Both the position numbers and the translations under genes were made by a program. Shown piece by piece: positions 62,868 through 64,000 of a stretch of 64,000 nucleotides of DNA. The DNA comes from Catellatospora sichuanensis. Lineage in GTDB: Bacteria > Actinomycetota > Actinomycetes > Mycobacteriales > Micromonosporaceae. The notes below the pieces were generated by a model that had not been told where the DNA came from, did not search any database, and saw nothing but the letters and a program-made list of their open reading frames with translations. The stretch lies in NCBI RefSeq assembly GCF_007483665.1, contig NZ_VIQO01000026.1:1-64000 (forward strand), written 5' to 3'. The first letter of the stretch is position 1; every line of letters starts with the position of its first letter.

Positions 62868-64000
62868 AGCGGGCCAGCAGCTGCTGGTCCGGGATCGGCA
62901 GGGAGTCGTGCAGGGCGCGTGCCCGCGGCGCGTTCGCCGGGTCGAAGCCCCATTCGGCGTGGCGCAGCAGCTGCCACCAGCCCGAACGGCGGCGCTCGGC
63001 GTCGGCCAGGCACTCCAGCACGGCGTCGGCGACCGGCGCGGCCCACGGCTGCGGCAGCACGTCGAGCAGCCGCACCGCCGCGTCGACCTTGCCGCGCAGC
63101 TGCGCCGCGATCAGCTCGGCCAGGTCCTGCTCGGGCATGACCGCGGCCAGCTCCCGCAGCTCGTCCATGTCGCGGCGGCCGAACCCGTCGTGGATCAGTG
63201 CGGCAGCCCAGGCCCCGTGGCGCTGCGTGACCGCCGCGCGGACCAGCCCGATCCGCAGCACCGGGCCCCAGGTGTCGTCGAACTTGCGGCCCAGCAGCGC
63301 CGCCGGGGTCTCGTCGTATGCCGTCCAGCAGTCCAGCGGCGCGTGCTCGACGATGTGCCGCAGCCAGTGGGCTCGCTCGCCGACGCCCTGCGGCGGTTTG
63401 ACGCTGATCCCGTCGCGGCGCATCGCGTCGTCGCATTCGGTGGGCGGCGTCGCGACCAGCCGCCGGGCCGCGACCTGCACGCAGGCCAGCGCCCGGTCGG
63501 CCATGCGGTGCCGGTACGCCGAGCCCGGCAGCGCGCCGAGCAGCCGCGCCGCGGCCTCGCGGACCTGCGCCCGCCGGTCGTCGAGGGCCTTCTCCAGCCA
63601 CGGCTCGTCGTCGGGCCCGAGCCCGGCACCGCATGCGGCGACCAGCGCGGCCAGGTCGGACGCCTTCTCCTGCGGCCACGCCTCCAGCAGCAGGTCCCGC
63701 CCGGCGGCGGCGTCGCGGGCACGCAGCTCGCCGAGGTAGCGGACCCGGTCGGCGAGCCGGCCGGTGTCCCAGTCGGACGGCTGCACCGGCTCCTCCTGCT
63801 GCACGGCCCAGGCCCAGCGGCCGGGCCCCTGCAGGGCCAGCCAGCCCAGCCGGGTCCCGCCGACGGCCCGCACCGTCGCGCGCACCGACGCGTCGGAGCT
63901 GCCCAGGTCCAGCAGCGCGACCAGGATCGCCGGTCCGGCCAGCAGCCCTCGGCCGGCGGCCACCCGCAGCCACTCCCCGGCCAGTTCCCGGGCCGTGGTC
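62818..64000 (-). CDS. DUF5691-type protein, runs out of the window
   Basis: About 393 codons are visible on the minus strand, with the N-terminus beyond base 64000. The protein is a helical HEAT-like solenoid: ALDDRRAQVREAAARLLGAL, DELRELAAVMPEQDLAELIA, LDVLPQPWAAPVADAVLECL and SGWWQLLRHAEWGFDPANA. I recognise the pattern of DUF5691, which is often encoded beside MoxR, DUF5682 and VWA genes with a SWIM zinc-finger protein. Its stop TGA (62818-62820) falls within the predicted right end of the TnpB element, so the last residues may differ from the ancestral form. Confidence 0.72.
   Translation of the reverse strand, partial: TTARELAGEWLRVAAGRGLLAGPAILVALLDLGSSDASVRATVRAVGGTRLGWLALQGPGRWAWAVQQEEPVQPSDWDTGRLADRVRYLGELRARDAAAGRDLLLEAWPQEKASDLAALVAACGAGLGPDDEPWLEKALDDRRAQVREAAARLLGALPGSAYRHRMADRALACVQVAARRLVATPPTECDDAMRRDGISVKPPQGVGERAHWLRHIVEHAPLDCWTAYDETPAALLGRKFDDTWGPVLRIGLVRAAVTQRHGAWAAALIHDGFGRRDMDELRELAAVMPEQDLAELIAAQLRGKVDAAVRLLDVLPQPWAAPVADAVLECLADAERRRSGWWQLLRHAEWGFDPANAPRARALHDSLPIPDQQLLARFTTMLQTRHDIHQELS

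Overview
This window looks like chromosome of a high-GC, spore-forming, mycelial actinobacterium. Nearly all codons end in G or C, GTG starts are frequent, an SsgB-type sporulation protein is present, and there are SigB/SigF-type and ECF sigma factors, GAF-ANTAR regulators and several secreted multi-module carbohydrate-active enzymes. A Micromonosporaceae-like soil organism fits best, but this is inference from gene content; no 16S rRNA gene is in the window.

Layout. 1-4.2 kb: xylan-degradation cluster (3' end of a GH62 arabinofuranosidase, a GH10 xylanase and a GH43 enzyme; the last two share an almost identical CBM13 module). 4.2-10.8 kb: small enzymes and orphans, including a nucleotidyltransferase-like/methyltransferase fusion and a HEAT-repeat protein. 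10.8-13.8 kb: secreted proteins, with a small reading frame encoding a complete LPXTG wall-sorting signal just downstream of, and out of frame with, an exported protein. 13.8-18 kb: ECF sigma factor with its coupled membrane partner, a DUF4241 protein and a predicted toxin-antitoxin pair. 18-25 kb: an MFS exporter, a flavin reductase lacking its redox disulfide, and a four-gene operon with a DyP-type peroxidase and a BASS transporter. 25-31.7 kb: a lipoprotein penicillin-binding-like pseudoenzyme, a large cell-surface repeat protein, a TetR/hydrolase pair with a clear operator, and a YihY/BrkB membrane protein. 31.8-46 kb: a solenoid protein divergent from a TPR protein, a GH97 enzyme with two CBM13 domains, a HEAT protein, an orphan divergent MraY, and a YfaP-type protein with a phage-like partner. 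46-53 kb: stress-signalling block (SigB-type sigma factor coupled to a hemolysin-III protein, two GAF-ANTAR proteins, a STAS protein, carbonic anhydrase, MFS exporter). 51-55.3 kb: tRNA-Val(CAC) and two degenerate tRNA fragments around small orphan genes, suggesting an old integration site. 55.4-64 kb: SsgB, a PGPGW membrane protein, and an operon of MoxR-type AAA ATPase, DUF5682 and VWA protein joined by GTGA overlaps. Its probable upstream member, a DUF5691-type gene, is separated from the ATPase by an inserted TnpB (IS200/IS605-type) element with an intact RuvC triad.

How the parts fit. The first enzymes cooperate in extracellular arabinoxylan breakdown. The last operon has the make-up of the MoxR-VWA class of proposed NTP-dependent conflict or chaperone systems and is the best candidate for an incompletely described system. 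The solenoid/TPR pair at 32-36 kb and the orphan MraY/YfaP neighbourhood at 41-46 kb are the next most unusual regions. All functions are read from sequence motifs by eye; no database search was run.
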